Below, piece by piece: positions 45,564-55,500 of a stretch of 64,000 nucleotides of DNA. The notes beneath the pieces are model-generated. The model was not told the DNA's origin, made no database searches, and worked only from the letters and a program-made list of their open reading frames with translations. The position numbers and the translations under genes were made by a program. Origin of the DNA: FEB-25 sp963726315 (lineage in GTDB: Bacteria; Chloroflexota; Anaerolineae; Anaerolineales; UBA4823); NCBI GenBank assembly GCA_963726315.1, contig CAVSBZ010000005.1, forward strand, positions 1,736,001-1,800,000, written 5' to 3'. The first letter of the stretch is position 1, and every line of letters starts with the position of its first letter.

Positions 45564-46755
45564 ATGGAGAAGATCATACTCAAACCTGGGCGGGAGAAAT
45601 CACTGCTACGCCGCCATCCGTGGATATTTTCAGGCGCGGTCTCAGAAGTTACAGGGAAACCTGGGATGGGTGAAGTAGTTGAAATTCTCGGATCACATGG
45701 TCAAATCCTGGCTAAGGCAGCTTATAGCCCAAATTCGAATATTATTGCTCGCATTTGGACCTGGGATCTCGAGGAGGAGGTTTCTCCTGACCTGTTCGAA
45801 AGGAGAATCCTTCAAGCGATCGACATACGGCAACAGTTAGGCGACCAAATCCCATCAGAACTCTCGGCGTTTGGTGCATGGAGAATCGGATGGGTTACCG
45901 GGATTAATTGTCGATCAATATAATGATGTGGTCGTCGTTCAATTCTTGTCTGCAGGGGTTGAGTATTGGCGTGAAAGCCTGGTGGATATTATTCTTAGGT
46001 ACACCAATGCGAAGTTTATTTTTGAACGTTCCGATGTGGATGTCAGGCAGCTGGAAGGATTACCTCAGCAAAAAGGTCTTCTATACGGGGAGGAATTTAA
46101 AAATCCTGTAACGATACTTGAGCATGGCCTCAATATTAATGTAGATGTGATTAACGGGCATAAAACGGGCTATTATCTTGACCAGCGCGATAATCGACTT
46201 ATTGCCAGGAGAATTTCTAGGGGAAAGAAAGTTTTGGATTGTTTTTCATACACGGGCGGGTTTGCAATAAACTCAATAATTGGCGAAGCCAAAAGCGTTT
46301 CCCTTGTAGATTCGTCGAATATAGCGCTAGATGCAGCACTGAACAACTTTTGCAGCAATACTTTCTCCCTGGACAATGTGACTTTTATTGAACAGGATGT
46401 GTTTAAGTACTTACGATTATTACGGGATAAAGCCGAATTCTTTGATTTGATCATTCTGGATCCTCCTAAATTTGCACCGACGGTATCCCAGGCTGAACGC
46501 GCCGCTCGAGGCTACAAAGACATTAATCTTCTCGCATTTAAATTGCTCAATCCAGGAGGTTACCTGTTGACCTTTTCATGTTCCGCGGGAGTAAATGAAG
46601 AATTATTTCAAAAGATCGTGGCTGGTGCAGCACTTGAGGCTGATGTAGACGCGAAAATAATAAAGCGTTTACACCAGGCAGCCGATCATCCAGTGGCACT
46701 GAATTTCCCGGAAGGGGCGTATCTAAAAGGATTTCTAATCCAAAAACAAAATTGA
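45564..46755 (+). CDS. rlmI: RlmI-like class I SAM-dependent rRNA methyltransferase with PUA domain, frameshifted
   Basis: The first frame (45564-45923) holds a PUA domain with GREKSLLRRHPWIFSGAV. The second, to 46755, holds the methyltransferase: HGESDGLPGLIVDQY, GHKTGYYLDQRDNR, VLDCFSYTGGFAI (SAM motif I), LDPPKF (motif IV) and SCSAG. The break lies near 45868-45875, where a 1-base insertion or a 2-base (CG) deletion would restore about 396 residues, the length of E. coli RlmI. It methylates a cytosine in 23S rRNA in that family; the exact target here is not shown. No Shine-Dalgarno is evident. Confidence 0.88.
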
Positions 46756-46840
46756 ATAAATCTCTTTAGTTTTTCTTCATAAATTCATAGACAGTTATCG
46801 AATTAACCAATAACTAGCAAATGTATATAGTTGAAGTGGT

Positions 46841-46846
46841 TATAAT
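46841..46846 (+). promoter_or_regulatory. -10 element upstream of hpt
   Basis: TATAAT at 46841-46846, preceded by TGGT, about 39 bases ahead of the chosen hpt ATG. There is no convincing -35. Confidence 0.4.
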
Positions 46847-46884
46847 TGAGCACACTATGCATCTCAGTTGTCGGGAGTTATTAT

Positions 46885-47431
46885 ATGTATGCCAATGAAC
46901 AGGACCTGGAAAAAATACTGGTTTCGACAGAACAAATTAAAACGAGAGTAAAAGAGCTGGCTGACCAGATATCTACGGATTACGCTAATGTTGATCAAAT
47001 ATTTTTAATCGGCATACTGAAGGGGGCTTTTATTTTTTTGGCCGACCTATGCCGTGAGCTCAAAATTCCTCATGTAGTTGATTTTATGGCAGTATCGAGC
47101 TATGGGAAAACTGCAAATACAGGAGCGGTTAGAGTTAATCATGGATTTGAGAGAACCGATAGATGGTCAGCACGCCATTATCGTGGAAGATATTGCTGAT
47201 AGCGGTAAAACACTGAAGTATTTATACCAGGTACTTCAATGGCACAATCCAGCATCTTTAAAAACCTGTGTTCTCCTCAGGAAGAACCGGGACAATTTAG
47301 ATGTACCGATAAACTACCTTGGCTTCGTAATACCCAATGCTTGGGTCGTTGGCTATGGACTGGATTACGCCGATCATTATCGGACATTACCTTTCATAGC
47401 TGAGTTAAAACCACAGGTTTACACAAAATAG
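46885..47431 (+). CDS. hpt: Hypoxanthine phosphoribosyltransferase, frameshifted
   Basis: The start is ATG at 46885 because GGGAG lies seven bases upstream; the frame can be read back to 46846 only from TTG. The N-terminal half has LIGILKGAFIFLADL and VDFMAVSSYG. At 47131-47135 (AGAG before TTAATC) one extra base diverts the frame; the true continuation is LIMDLREPIDGQHAIIVEDIADSGKTL, whose EDIADSGKT is the PRPP-binding loop, ending at 47431. Restored length is 181, normal for Hpt. It salvages hypoxanthine and guanine with PRPP. A hairpin terminator follows. Confidence 0.93.
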
Positions 47432-47461
47432 AAATTGTCTAAATAAAGTCTGGTAAAAAAT

Positions 47462-47500
47462 AAAGCCTGGAGAGCGCATTCAACTCCAGGTTTATTTTTT
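47462..47500 (+). terminator. Bidirectional terminator between hpt and tRNA-Asp
   Basis: CCTGGAG (47466-47472) / CTCCAGG (47484-47490) followed by TTTATTTTTT on the plus strand. The minus strand also has a T-rich exit, so it can serve both convergent transcripts. Confidence 0.85.
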
Positions 47501-47513
47501 GGTGCCTATCGTG

Positions 47514-47587
47514 CGGTCCCGACGGGATTCGGACCCGCGATCTCGGCCTTGACAGGGCCGCATGTTTGGCCGCTACACCACGGGACC
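47514..47587 (-). tRNA. tRNA-Asp (anticodon GTC)
   Basis: The minus strand folds as a 74-nt cloverleaf: acceptor GGTCCCG paired with CGGGACC, D-arm GTGT/ACAT, anticodon stem CGGCC/GGCCG around loop CTGTCAA (anticodon GTC), and T-arm with TTCGAAT loop. Discriminator base G, as expected for aspartate. The CCA end is not encoded. Confidence 0.95.
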
Positions 47588-47598
47588 TTGCGTGCGAT

Positions 47599-47627
47599 AG
47601 TTTACTATACAATTTTTCCATCGTCAA
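47599..47627 (-). promoter_or_regulatory. Promoter of tRNA-Asp
   Basis: Minus strand TTGACG (47622-47627), 17-bp spacer, TAAACT (47599-47604), 11 bases before the tRNA 5' end. The insertion sequence begins about 15 bp upstream of the -35. Confidence 0.7.
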
Positions 47628-47642
47628 GTGGAGCGCGTTAGC

Positions 47643-48980
47643 TCATGTAAAATGTTACTGAAGTATCATCATTAGCTCAAATGATAATGTTACCGAGGCT
47701 AATGATGAGCGAAACAGAAGCGATGAATATTGATGAGAGAAGAAAGTACATTTACAAAATGTGGGGTCGATACCGAACATCGAATAAGACGGAAAAAGGT
47801 GGACTGTTGGATGAAATCCAAGCTGTGACCGGAATGCACCGCAAAGCCATCCTGCGGTTATTGAATGGGCGCTTATCCAGGAAGATGCGTAGCCGCGAAC
47901 GAGGCCGGGTCTATGGAGTTGAGGTCAGACATGCCGTGCTGGTGATCGCCCGCAGCCTGGATTATCCATGTGCGGAACGCTTACAACCCAACCTGGTGTG
48001 GATGGCGCACCATCTCCACCGGCATGGAGAGTTGAACGTTGGGAAGGAGAGCCTGGAAAAGCTAGCCAGGGTTAGCGTTTCCACCTTGAAGCGGATCTAC
48101 CAACACAGAGGGCAGAGTGAAATCAAAATTGCCTTTCAGCAACCCAGACGATCTCCGACCAATAGCTTGCGTAGACAATATCCGATGCGAAAGATCGCCT
48201 GGGATATTCCAGAAGCAGGGCATTTTGAAGTGGATTTAGTGCATCATAGTGGCGAAAGCGCTAATGAAGAATATATCCATACCATCCAAATGGTGGACAT
48301 TGCCACAGGGTGGAGTGAAATGGTGGCCGTATATGGGCGCAGTTATCGCGTGATGGCCGATGGATTTGAGTATATGCTGGCTCGTTTGCCCTTTGCAGTG
48401 CAGGAAATCCATCCCGATAATGGCGGAGAGTTCTTCAATCGCCACTTATTACATTACTGGAAGGAAAAAGTACCCGACTTGCAGCTGTCCCGTAGTCGTC
48501 CTTATCAGAAGAACGACAACCGCTTCGTGGAAGAGAATAATCACAGCCTGATCAGGACCTACATTGGCCATGACCGGCTGGACACGCAGGCACAGCTCAA
48601 AGCCTTACGCCAGTTGTACGAAAAATTGTGGCTGTATCATAACTTCTTCCAACCGGTCATGCGGCTACAAGAAAAAGAATATGTTTCCTCTGTGCAATAT
48701 CGCCGCAAATATGACCAGGCCAAAACTCCTTTCGACCGGCTAAAAGAGAAAAATGTACTCAACGATCATGCCCGACTTCAATTGGAGTCTCTCCGCATGC
48801 AGACGAACCCGATGGATTTGCGCAACCAGATTGATATGCTGATCGCCCACCTGCTTTCACTGCCTACCCTGCACCAAGCAGAAACGGTTAATGTCTTTGA
48901 AACTCTGATCAAGGAGGCGCATGCTTCAGTAACATTATCATTTGAACCAACGAAGCCTTTACGGTAACATTATCTTTTGA
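47643..48980 (+). mobile_element. Insertion sequence with iterated terminal repeats
   Basis: About 1.34 kb bounded by copies of a motif close to TCAAATGATAATGTTACYG. The left end has an imperfect copy (47643-47660) and a good copy (47677-47695); the right end has inverted copies at 48927-48945 and 48962-48980. One transposase gene fills the interior. The exact ends and any target duplication cannot be fixed; the bases outside the outer copies do not match. Confidence 0.75.
47702..48967 (+). CDS. DDE (rve-type) transposase
   Basis: About 421 residues from ATG at 47702 or 47705, which follow GAGG; the frame is open back to 47681 inside the left repeat. An N-terminal helix-turn-helix region (TGMHRKAILRLLNGRL) precedes the integrase core with FEVDLVHHSG (first Asp), IHPDNGGEFFN (second Asp) and RFVEENNHSLIR (Glu). 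It resembles IS481/ISNCY-type transposases; the precise family is not settled. The frame is intact, so the element may be active. The stop lies inside the right-hand repeat region. Confidence 0.85.
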   Translation: MMSETEAMNIDERRKYIYKMWGRYRTSNKTEKGGLLDEIQAVTGMHRKAILRLLNGRLSRKMRSRERGRVYGVEVRHAVLVIARSLDYPCAERLQPNLVWMAHHLHRHGELNVGKESLEKLARVSVSTLKRIYQHRGQSEIKIAFQQPRRSPTNSLRRQYPMRKIAWDIPEAGHFEVDLVHHSGESANEEYIHTIQMVDIATGWSEMVAVYGRSYRVMADGFEYMLARLPFAVQEIHPDNGGEFFNRHLLHYWKEKVPDLQLSRSRPYQKNDNRFVEENNHSLIRTYIGHDRLDTQAQLKALRQLYEKLWLYHNFFQPVMRLQEKEYVSSVQYRRKYDQAKTPFDRLKEKNVLNDHARLQLESLRMQTNPMDLRNQIDMLIAHLLSLPTLHQAETVNVFETLIKEAHASVTLSFEPTKPLR

Positions 48981-49024
48981 ATTGACAGGGTGGAGTCGAA
49001 CTCAGGGGTGGACGATCTGTGAGG

Positions 49025-51343
49025 TTATGGATTTATGACGATATCAACTGACAGACTGTCTGAGGTTGAAAATTCTACTAGTGCCATTGGGTATGGGAGA
49101 TAGTGACCGCGTGAATAGTCGAAATTGGGATCTTCAGGTCTACTTAATGCTCCTCGACTTTCATTAAACGGATATACCGTGAATGGATATGAGGTGTTTA
49201 TTCCGACTATCTCGCCTCGCTGTATTCCCCAAGTATATCCTGATTGTGTTTCAATACCGGTATAAAAATCTCCCCAATGGGTTATAAAGCGTTGCCAAGG
49301 ATCAACGACCAGGGGGATAATTGGGTCAATCTGCGACTGGTTAATATGTTCTATATCGATATGGATTTTATCCGGATAAATACTGATTGACTTGCGCATA
49401 GACATTTCTTCATTAAATAATTTTATATTATTATCTGATATAGCCACATTATAAACATTCCAGCTATTAAATTGGTCCTGGAAAGCACCAAGAATCTGGG
49501 CAGAATCTCCTCGTAAACCAAGCGTTGGATCCCAGGAAGACGGATCACTCAAACCAACGATAAATTCCCAGGTAGGACCAATAACCTGATGGATACCTTT
49601 TGCGTCCTTAGTGAAAGCAAATGGGATATATCCTCCAGATTTTTCGATCACGATAAATACTTGGTCATTCGCCAGGATACATTCATTCATACCATCATAA
49701 TCAATATCTCGATCGCAACTTTGTATTTCTATCGGTGCTTCAGCCCAATTAGCTGCTGTAAGTACCTCACCGATTTGACCGACATAATTGCCCTGGATGG
49801 ATCGTAGTTTGGGTGAAACAGGTTTTAAGAGATAATAATACATTTGCCAGGCAAGGTCTGTTAATTGATTTTGAGGTGAAAGCATAAGTGATGAATAGAC
49901 CTTATTTTGAGTGTCCATAGAAAGGGTATCGCTCACCGTATCCGTCTGTGAAGCAGTTAAGTCTTCTGCAGTCAAATTGCCTTGGGCAAGCGGGATTTTT
50001 TCTTGGAGTAGATTTTCTTGTGTCGATATATCCTGAATCGTCAACACCTGTAGCCATGGATGCTCGGCAATATAAGAAAATACTTCTGTGCTGAGAGCTG
50101 GATCACCCAACACGGATTTCGAAAAATCACCTCCCAGTACAAGTGGTGAGGTAATCTGATTATTGGCATAGGAAAAGAGAAGAATTTTACATTCTAAAGA
50201 TATATCTTCGATTGGTTGTTGTAAATATTCAAATGTTGGTGTTAGTTCGCAACCAGATATTAAATTATTAAATTGCGCATAGCCATAATCACCAAAACTC
50301 TTATCATCAATATATCCAAGTTTATAATAACTCCATAATAAAAACATAGCATTATTTGTTACATTGCCAGTATTACTAAATTCCCATTCAGGATTTGTCT
50401 GGTTGTAAGAGACATAACCATCAGGAATGGAGGAAAAAATCTGTTCATTCACAGTAAATTGCCCATTTATGCTAATAGCAGGCAATGCAAGAATACCTTT
50501 ATTGGCTAATTGTTGAATTTGAGTTAAAACATTTAAATAGTCAAGCGCTGAAACATTGTTCGGGGTTAGTAAATCAAGCATAAAAATGGTCGAATGCGTT
50601 CGACTGGCAACATCAATCAAGTATTTCAACCCATGGCGGCTGCTCATTGGTCCTGTATGTGCTCCTGCCCAGGATCGGAGAGTCTGAGCAGGAGTATCTG
50701 AGGTAAAAGTATTCCAAAATGCAAATAAGACCCTGGCTCTAGCAGGGGAGGGGTCATCTGCCGAAAATATTCCGCATACATCGACTATTTTTTCCTCCCC
50801 GGGAGGAGTTATGATCACTTCCAGTTTTGCGTTGCTAAATAATCTGAGCAGATCGCTTCGACTGACATCAATAATAATTCTATCTTGTGAGGAGTCGTAA
50901 ATGATGAACAACTGCGCTTCTGCTACCACTGAGTAAGTGTTATCGATCAATTCAACATCCCCGGCTGCGGTTAGTAGTAGTAAATAATCCCAACTGACAT
51001 CACTCACCAGGTGGCCACCGTTTATAGTGACGATCTGAACTACGCCTCCCGGATTGGTATCAATGGGAATATAAATATCCTTTCCCAAGTATTGAGTAAG
51101 GTCTAAGAAATCAAGACGTATTTGGATAGAATGATCGTTCTTTCGAGCATAGGCAGCAATCAAATCCTGGTCGGGAATGACCTCATCAATTGGATCTAAA
51201 AGTTTCAGATCGCTATAACCCCACTCCAATAATTTGCTTTTGTTTTGGTCAATAACCGCGAATTGACATCCTGATAATAGACCGGAGAGGAAAGTAAGGC
51301 TTATTGCCAATAAAATCGTACCAAAATAAATATGGCGGAACAT
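49025..51343 (-). CDS. Large lipoprotein, GH57/deacetylase-like or related carbohydrate-active candidate
   Basis: 772 residues. The lipoprotein signal ends LLSGC (Cys26). The middle part (about 200-300) reads RVLFAFWNTFTSD, LRSWAGAHTGPMSSRHGLKYL and FMLDLLTPNNVSALDYL, typical of a Chloroflexota protein group whose C-terminal half is glucodextranase-like. That half here has DIDYDGMNECILANDQVF and HQVIGPTWEFIVGLSDPSSWDP (about 560-640). I take it to be a surface protein binding or cutting polysaccharide, but I cannot name catalytic residues. It is transcribed away from the secreted repeat protein, with a 20-bp palindrome between them. Confidence 0.65.
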   Translation of the reverse strand: MFRHIYFGTILLAISLTFLSGLLSGCQFAVIDQNKSKLLEWGYSDLKLLDPIDEVIPDQDLIAAYARKNDHSIQIRLDFLDLTQYLGKDIYIPIDTNPGGVVQIVTINGGHLVSDVSWDYLLLLTAAGDVELIDNTYSVVAEAQLFIIYDSSQDRIIIDVSRSDLLRLFSNAKLEVIITPPGEEKIVDVCGIFSADDPSPARARVLFAFWNTFTSDTPAQTLRSWAGAHTGPMSSRHGLKYLIDVASRTHSTIFMLDLLTPNNVSALDYLNVLTQIQQLANKGILALPAISINGQFTVNEQIFSSIPDGYVSYNQTNPEWEFSNTGNVTNNAMFLLWSYYKLGYIDDKSFGDYGYAQFNNLISGCELTPTFEYLQQPIEDISLECKILLFSYANNQITSPLVLGGDFSKSVLGDPALSTEVFSYIAEHPWLQVLTIQDISTQENLLQEKIPLAQGNLTAEDLTASQTDTVSDTLSMDTQNKVYSSLMLSPQNQLTDLAWQMYYYLLKPVSPKLRSIQGNYVGQIGEVLTAANWAEAPIEIQSCDRDIDYDGMNECILANDQVFIVIEKSGGYIPFAFTKDAKGIHQVIGPTWEFIVGLSDPSSWDPTLGLRGDSAQILGAFQDQFNSWNVYNVAISDNNIKLFNEEMSMRKSISIYPDKIHIDIEHINQSQIDPIIPLVVDPWQRFITHWGDFYTGIETQSGYTWGIQRGEIVGINTSYPFTVYPFNESRGALSRPEDPNFDYSRGHYLPYPMALVEFSTSDSLSVDIVINP

Positions 51344-51370
51344 ATATATGTGCTTTTTCGTCTAATAGTG

Positions 51371-51390
51371 ACCTAATAATATTATTAGGT
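51371..51390. promoter_or_regulatory. Perfect 20-bp palindrome between two divergent surface-protein genes
   Basis: ACCTAATAAT at 51371-51380 is followed at once by its reverse complement to 51390. It lies 27 bp from the lipoprotein start and 90 bp from the secreted repeat protein start, a good place for a shared repressor or activator. Confidence 0.6.
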
Positions 51391-51480
51391 GGAAATAGTA
51401 TTCTTTTATATTGTGAATAAATGTATAATTAAGAATTGTATTATAAAGGTGTTCAGGGATAGTTCGAAAGGAGACAAACA

Positions 51481-52509
51481 ATGAAACGCCTCATCTCGAT
51501 TTTGATAACAATTTTAGCACTAACTGCATTTGTAATCCCAGCAACAGCATCTACACAGGCACTTCCTTATTTTAATATATTAGAAGTTGCAAAAGATCAA
51601 ACCGTTACTATTCAGGCTTACAACTTTCCTGCAAATGATAGCCTTCGGGTAACGATGGGACCTTATGGCTCTTACGGCGTAAACGGGGTGGTGATAACTA
51701 ATACGAATTCCGGTAGTGGATCGTTTACAGCTACGTACACCATTCCTTCCACCCTGGTTGGTTCTGAGAAAATAGCTATTCGATTAGAAAGTCCGACCAC
51801 CGGCTACTTTGCATACAACTGGTTCTGGAATAATCCTTCTACAGCACCGGTGACCACTCCCGTGCCTGGGTATAGTGGATTCCCCACATTTTCTATCAAA
51901 TCAGTTGTGAAGAATCAATCCGTCACCATTTTGACTAGCAATTTACCACCCAATGACACTTTCACCGTCACAATGGGTAAATACGGAACAAAAGGCGTCG
52001 GAGGAATCGTGGTGACAACCACAAATTCTGGTTCAGGTGGCTCTCTTGAGCTTACTTATACAATTCCCACAGATTTATATAATTTCAATCCGCTCGCCAT
52101 CCGTATGCAGAGCCCAACAACAGGTTACTTCGCTTATAACTGGTTCTGGAATACCGACTCGAGCGTCTCGCCAACTCCAACTCCTCCGCCTTCAACTCCT
52201 CCTCCATCTGGTTATAGCGGTTTTCCAACTTTCACGATTACAGCAGTCGTAAAAGACAGCACAGTCACCATATCAGGAGCAAATTTTCCTCCGAATGATA
52301 CATTTACCGTCTTGATGGGTCCATATGGTACTAAAGGTATTGGTGGAACGAATGTTGGGAGCACCAGCACTGGTTCAGGTGGATCCATATCAGCGACATA
52401 TAACATCCCATCGTCATTAGCTGGTTCGACGAAAATCGCTATTCGGCTGCAAAGTCCTACCAGCGGCTTCTTTGCTTATAATTGGTTCTGGAACAGCACT
52501 GCGCCTTAA
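51481..52509 (+). CDS. Secreted protein of three tandem ~90-residue repeats
   Basis: 342 residues with a GAAAGGAG ribosome site. A signal peptide (1-24, ending TASTQA) is followed by three repeats at about 28-116, 134-221 and 246-339. Each has an opening FPTFxIxxVVK, then VTIxxxNFPPNDTFTVxMGxYGTKG, a Ser/Gly-rich turn, TYxIPxxL and the close SPTxGxFAYNWFWN. Linkers are Pro/Thr-rich (TPTPPPSTPPP). No catalytic residues are conserved as such, so a binding or surface-layer role is inferred. The pattern suggests beta-sandwich domains. Confidence 0.8.
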   Translation: MKRLISILITILALTAFVIPATASTQALPYFNILEVAKDQTVTIQAYNFPANDSLRVTMGPYGSYGVNGVVITNTNSGSGSFTATYTIPSTLVGSEKIAIRLESPTTGYFAYNWFWNNPSTAPVTTPVPGYSGFPTFSIKSVVKNQSVTILTSNLPPNDTFTVTMGKYGTKGVGGIVVTTTNSGSGGSLELTYTIPTDLYNFNPLAIRMQSPTTGYFAYNWFWNTDSSVSPTPTPPPSTPPPSGYSGFPTFTITAVVKDSTVTISGANFPPNDTFTVLMGPYGTKGIGGTNVGSTSTGSGGSISATYNIPSSLAGSTKIAIRLQSPTSGFFAYNWFWNSTAP

Positions 52510-52535
52510 ACATTCAGTATAAATTCTAAATCTAT

Positions 52536-52590
52536 AAAGGACCTGCGCTTAGATTATTAAAATAACGGCGTAAGGTCCTTTTATTTTCTT
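52536..52590 (+). terminator. Terminator between convergent genes
   Basis: AAAGGACCT (52536-52544) / AGGTCCTTT (52573-52581) with a 28-base middle part that can pair further, followed by TATTTTCTT on the plus strand. The minus strand has a weaker T-rich exit for the phosphatase gene. Confidence 0.7.
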
Positions 52591-52598
52591 CATCCAAT

Positions 52599-55500
52599 TT
52601 ACTCGAAAGGCTTTCGAAATATTGCTGCCAGGGTTACATCATCGGATAAATCAACTCCTTTAATAAAATCATCAACTGATCCTTGAATCTTGTCTACCAG
52701 GTCATTTGATGAAATAAAGGTGTAATTCTCCAATATATCAAATAGTCTCTTTGTCCCAAATAATTCTTCACCAGAAGAAAATGCTTCCGTAACCCCATCT
52801 GTATATAACAATATCCAATCACCTGGATTGATTACCAGATCACGTTCATCAACCTCAATATCCTCAAATAATCCTAAAGCAATTGTCGTGCGGGTTAGCT
52901 CTATCAATCCGTCGTGATCGAGTTGTTTTACCAACGGCGGATTATGTCCTGCATTCGCATAGACAAGCTTTCCAGATTTTAATGAAATTATTCCATAGAA
53001 AACAGTCACAAACATCCCATGTTTTGAATCAGGAATCAAGAGTTCATTTACCTGTTTTAAAACAGCAGCAGGAGACGATTGATCTCTGGCAGCAGCTCTA
53101 ATCAAAGTACGGATCAAGGTCATAAAGAGTGCTGCCGGCATACCTTTATCGGCAACATCGGCGATTACAAATCCGACTTGATCATTGGGTAGCAAGAGTA
53201 AATCGTAAAAATCTCCTCCAACTTGCCTCGCAGGTCGCCAGCGAACCCCAATATCCCAACCGGGAAGTGAGGGCAGTCTATCTGGGAGAAATGTGGTTTG
53301 TATTTCCCTGGCTAACTGTAATTCTCTTTCCATTCCTTCGCTCTTGACGGCTTCATCCTGTAAAAGCTCATTTTTTATCGCTATCGCAGCTTGCTGAGAG
53401 ATCCCCTTAACAATTTCTATTCGCCTTTCTCGGATATGTACTGAGGGAATACCCCTGATAGGTTCTTCTTCCTCAACAAGCATCACACCTAAAACTTCAT
53501 TCTTAACCGATAATGGAAAACCAATCAATAATGGCTCTCGTTCTCCTAACGATTTCCCATCCAATTTTATTGAGATATCATCATTAACATCAGAAACAAC
53601 ACTTTCTACAACCTGATAATCCCCTAAAGTAATCTCACTCCAATTAATTGGAGTAACTTCTTTTCCCAATAAATGGTATAGAATTTGGTTGCCCTGCTGA
53701 ATTGCCTCGATGAATGGAAATTCGCTGGCTTTTATCTCTTTACCAAGAACTGCCAGGTCATTTTTTGAAAATCCGAAATATTCAGATTGCCGAAATACGA
53801 TCTCCTTGCTGTCCCACAGATAAATTATGCATCTTTTAACTCCAACCAGGATAGGCGTTATTCTGACAATTGAGCTCAATATCTCATTTAGCTGGTTAAA
53901 GCTTACAATCGCCTGTGCAACTTGAAGCAAGGCAATTGATGTATATGCTTCTTCTTCTTGGGATTTTATTAGCTGGAGATTTTCGATAGCAATAGCGGTC
54001 TGGCGTGCCGCACCTTCAATCAGCGTGTATTGTTCGTCCCATATTTCCTGTGACGAATCCTTTGCCAGGTTGGAGTTCGAAAAGTCAAATAGGATTGCTC
54101 CACATAAGCTGGTTTGGGAGGTAAGGGGAAACAAAATCATCATATTGCTTTCAAAATCGTAGTGAGGAAATATATGTGTTGCAAAATCTTTTGGAAGATT
54201 ACCTTTATCTATTATTATAGGTTTTGTGGTAGCTTTTAATTCATCGAAAGCTGTATATTCACCTGGAAATATCTCCCAAGTATTAAACTCATCCTTGGAA
54301 AGTTCGTCAAAACCATGAAACGCTCGGGGTATAAAATATCCAGTTGATTGATCCAATAGGAATATCATGCAGCTATCCACACCAATCAGTCCTGGTAACA
54401 TGCTGACAACCGTTTCAAGTAGTTCGTCTAAATTAGTAATAGATTGGGTTGCATCTGCAACTTGGAGTAATACGGTGGAAATCCACGCCTGGTCATGAGC
54501 AGCCGCGTATAATTTTGAATTATTAATTGCAGTAGACACGCGGCTCATAAAAGCTGTTGTTAATAATTGAGATTCGCTACTATATTGGTCGGAAAGTTGA
54601 TGTGCTATTACGACGAATCCAATAATTTGATCCTGGTTTATTAGTGGGGCAGCGATCGCTGAATAATCGTTATTTAAACCCAAAATCGCCCCAATAGGTT
54701 CATATTGAAAGGGAGAATTCCGGATTATAGGTGATCTGGAATCAATGATTTCTGAAATCCAGGGATAAACCGATAACAGATCATCCTCCCCAATCGTTCG
54801 ATCGAAATATTTATCTAGCAATTCCCCAACCTTTTGAGGAAGGTTTTGACCCGATTGTGCAAAGGATTTCTCGTTAATCCTGAAAGCTGCCAGCCGAAGG
54901 AATGATGTAAATTGGTCCAATCCAGTCTCAGTGGTAGCTCGATCGAACAACCAGATAGCTGCTGCATCCCAATCCAATAGATTCTCTAGCTCATCTAATA
55001 TAATATGGAGAAGATCGTCAAGAGACACCTCAGATGATATTGGTCCTATCATGGATTCAAGGCGGTCACTCAGCTTTCTTCGACTTTGTTCTAAATAATA
55101 TGTATCGGCGTTCCTGATCGCTGTCGAAATATACTGTGCCAATACATGAAAACCTTCGAGGCTATCTGGACCGAATTCATCTTTTGAGTCACTCCATAGC
55201 TCAATCGCCCCAAGTAATAATTCACCATTAATAAGGGGAATTATGAGCTCGGATTGAATATTTTTATCGATGTCAGCAGAGGAATAACTGAGACTGAGGT
55301 TTATATCGTTAACCAAGACTGGCTCGAGGCGAGTAATACAGTTCGAAACCAGTCTTGACCCTTGGTCGAAATGATAGACCTTTTCAGGGTCGATTCCCTC
55401 CATTGAAATTCCGATTTTCTTTAGTACATTCTTATTATCCCCCCGCAACATGTAGATATTTACCCGCGAACAATTAAATTTTTGATGCATCAGCGAGAGA

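Noticed and set aside
48982..49024. tRNA-like remnant (GGAGTCGAACTC-type string) right of the IS
   Set aside because: Only a T-arm-like stretch; no acceptor or anticodon stem can be drawn.
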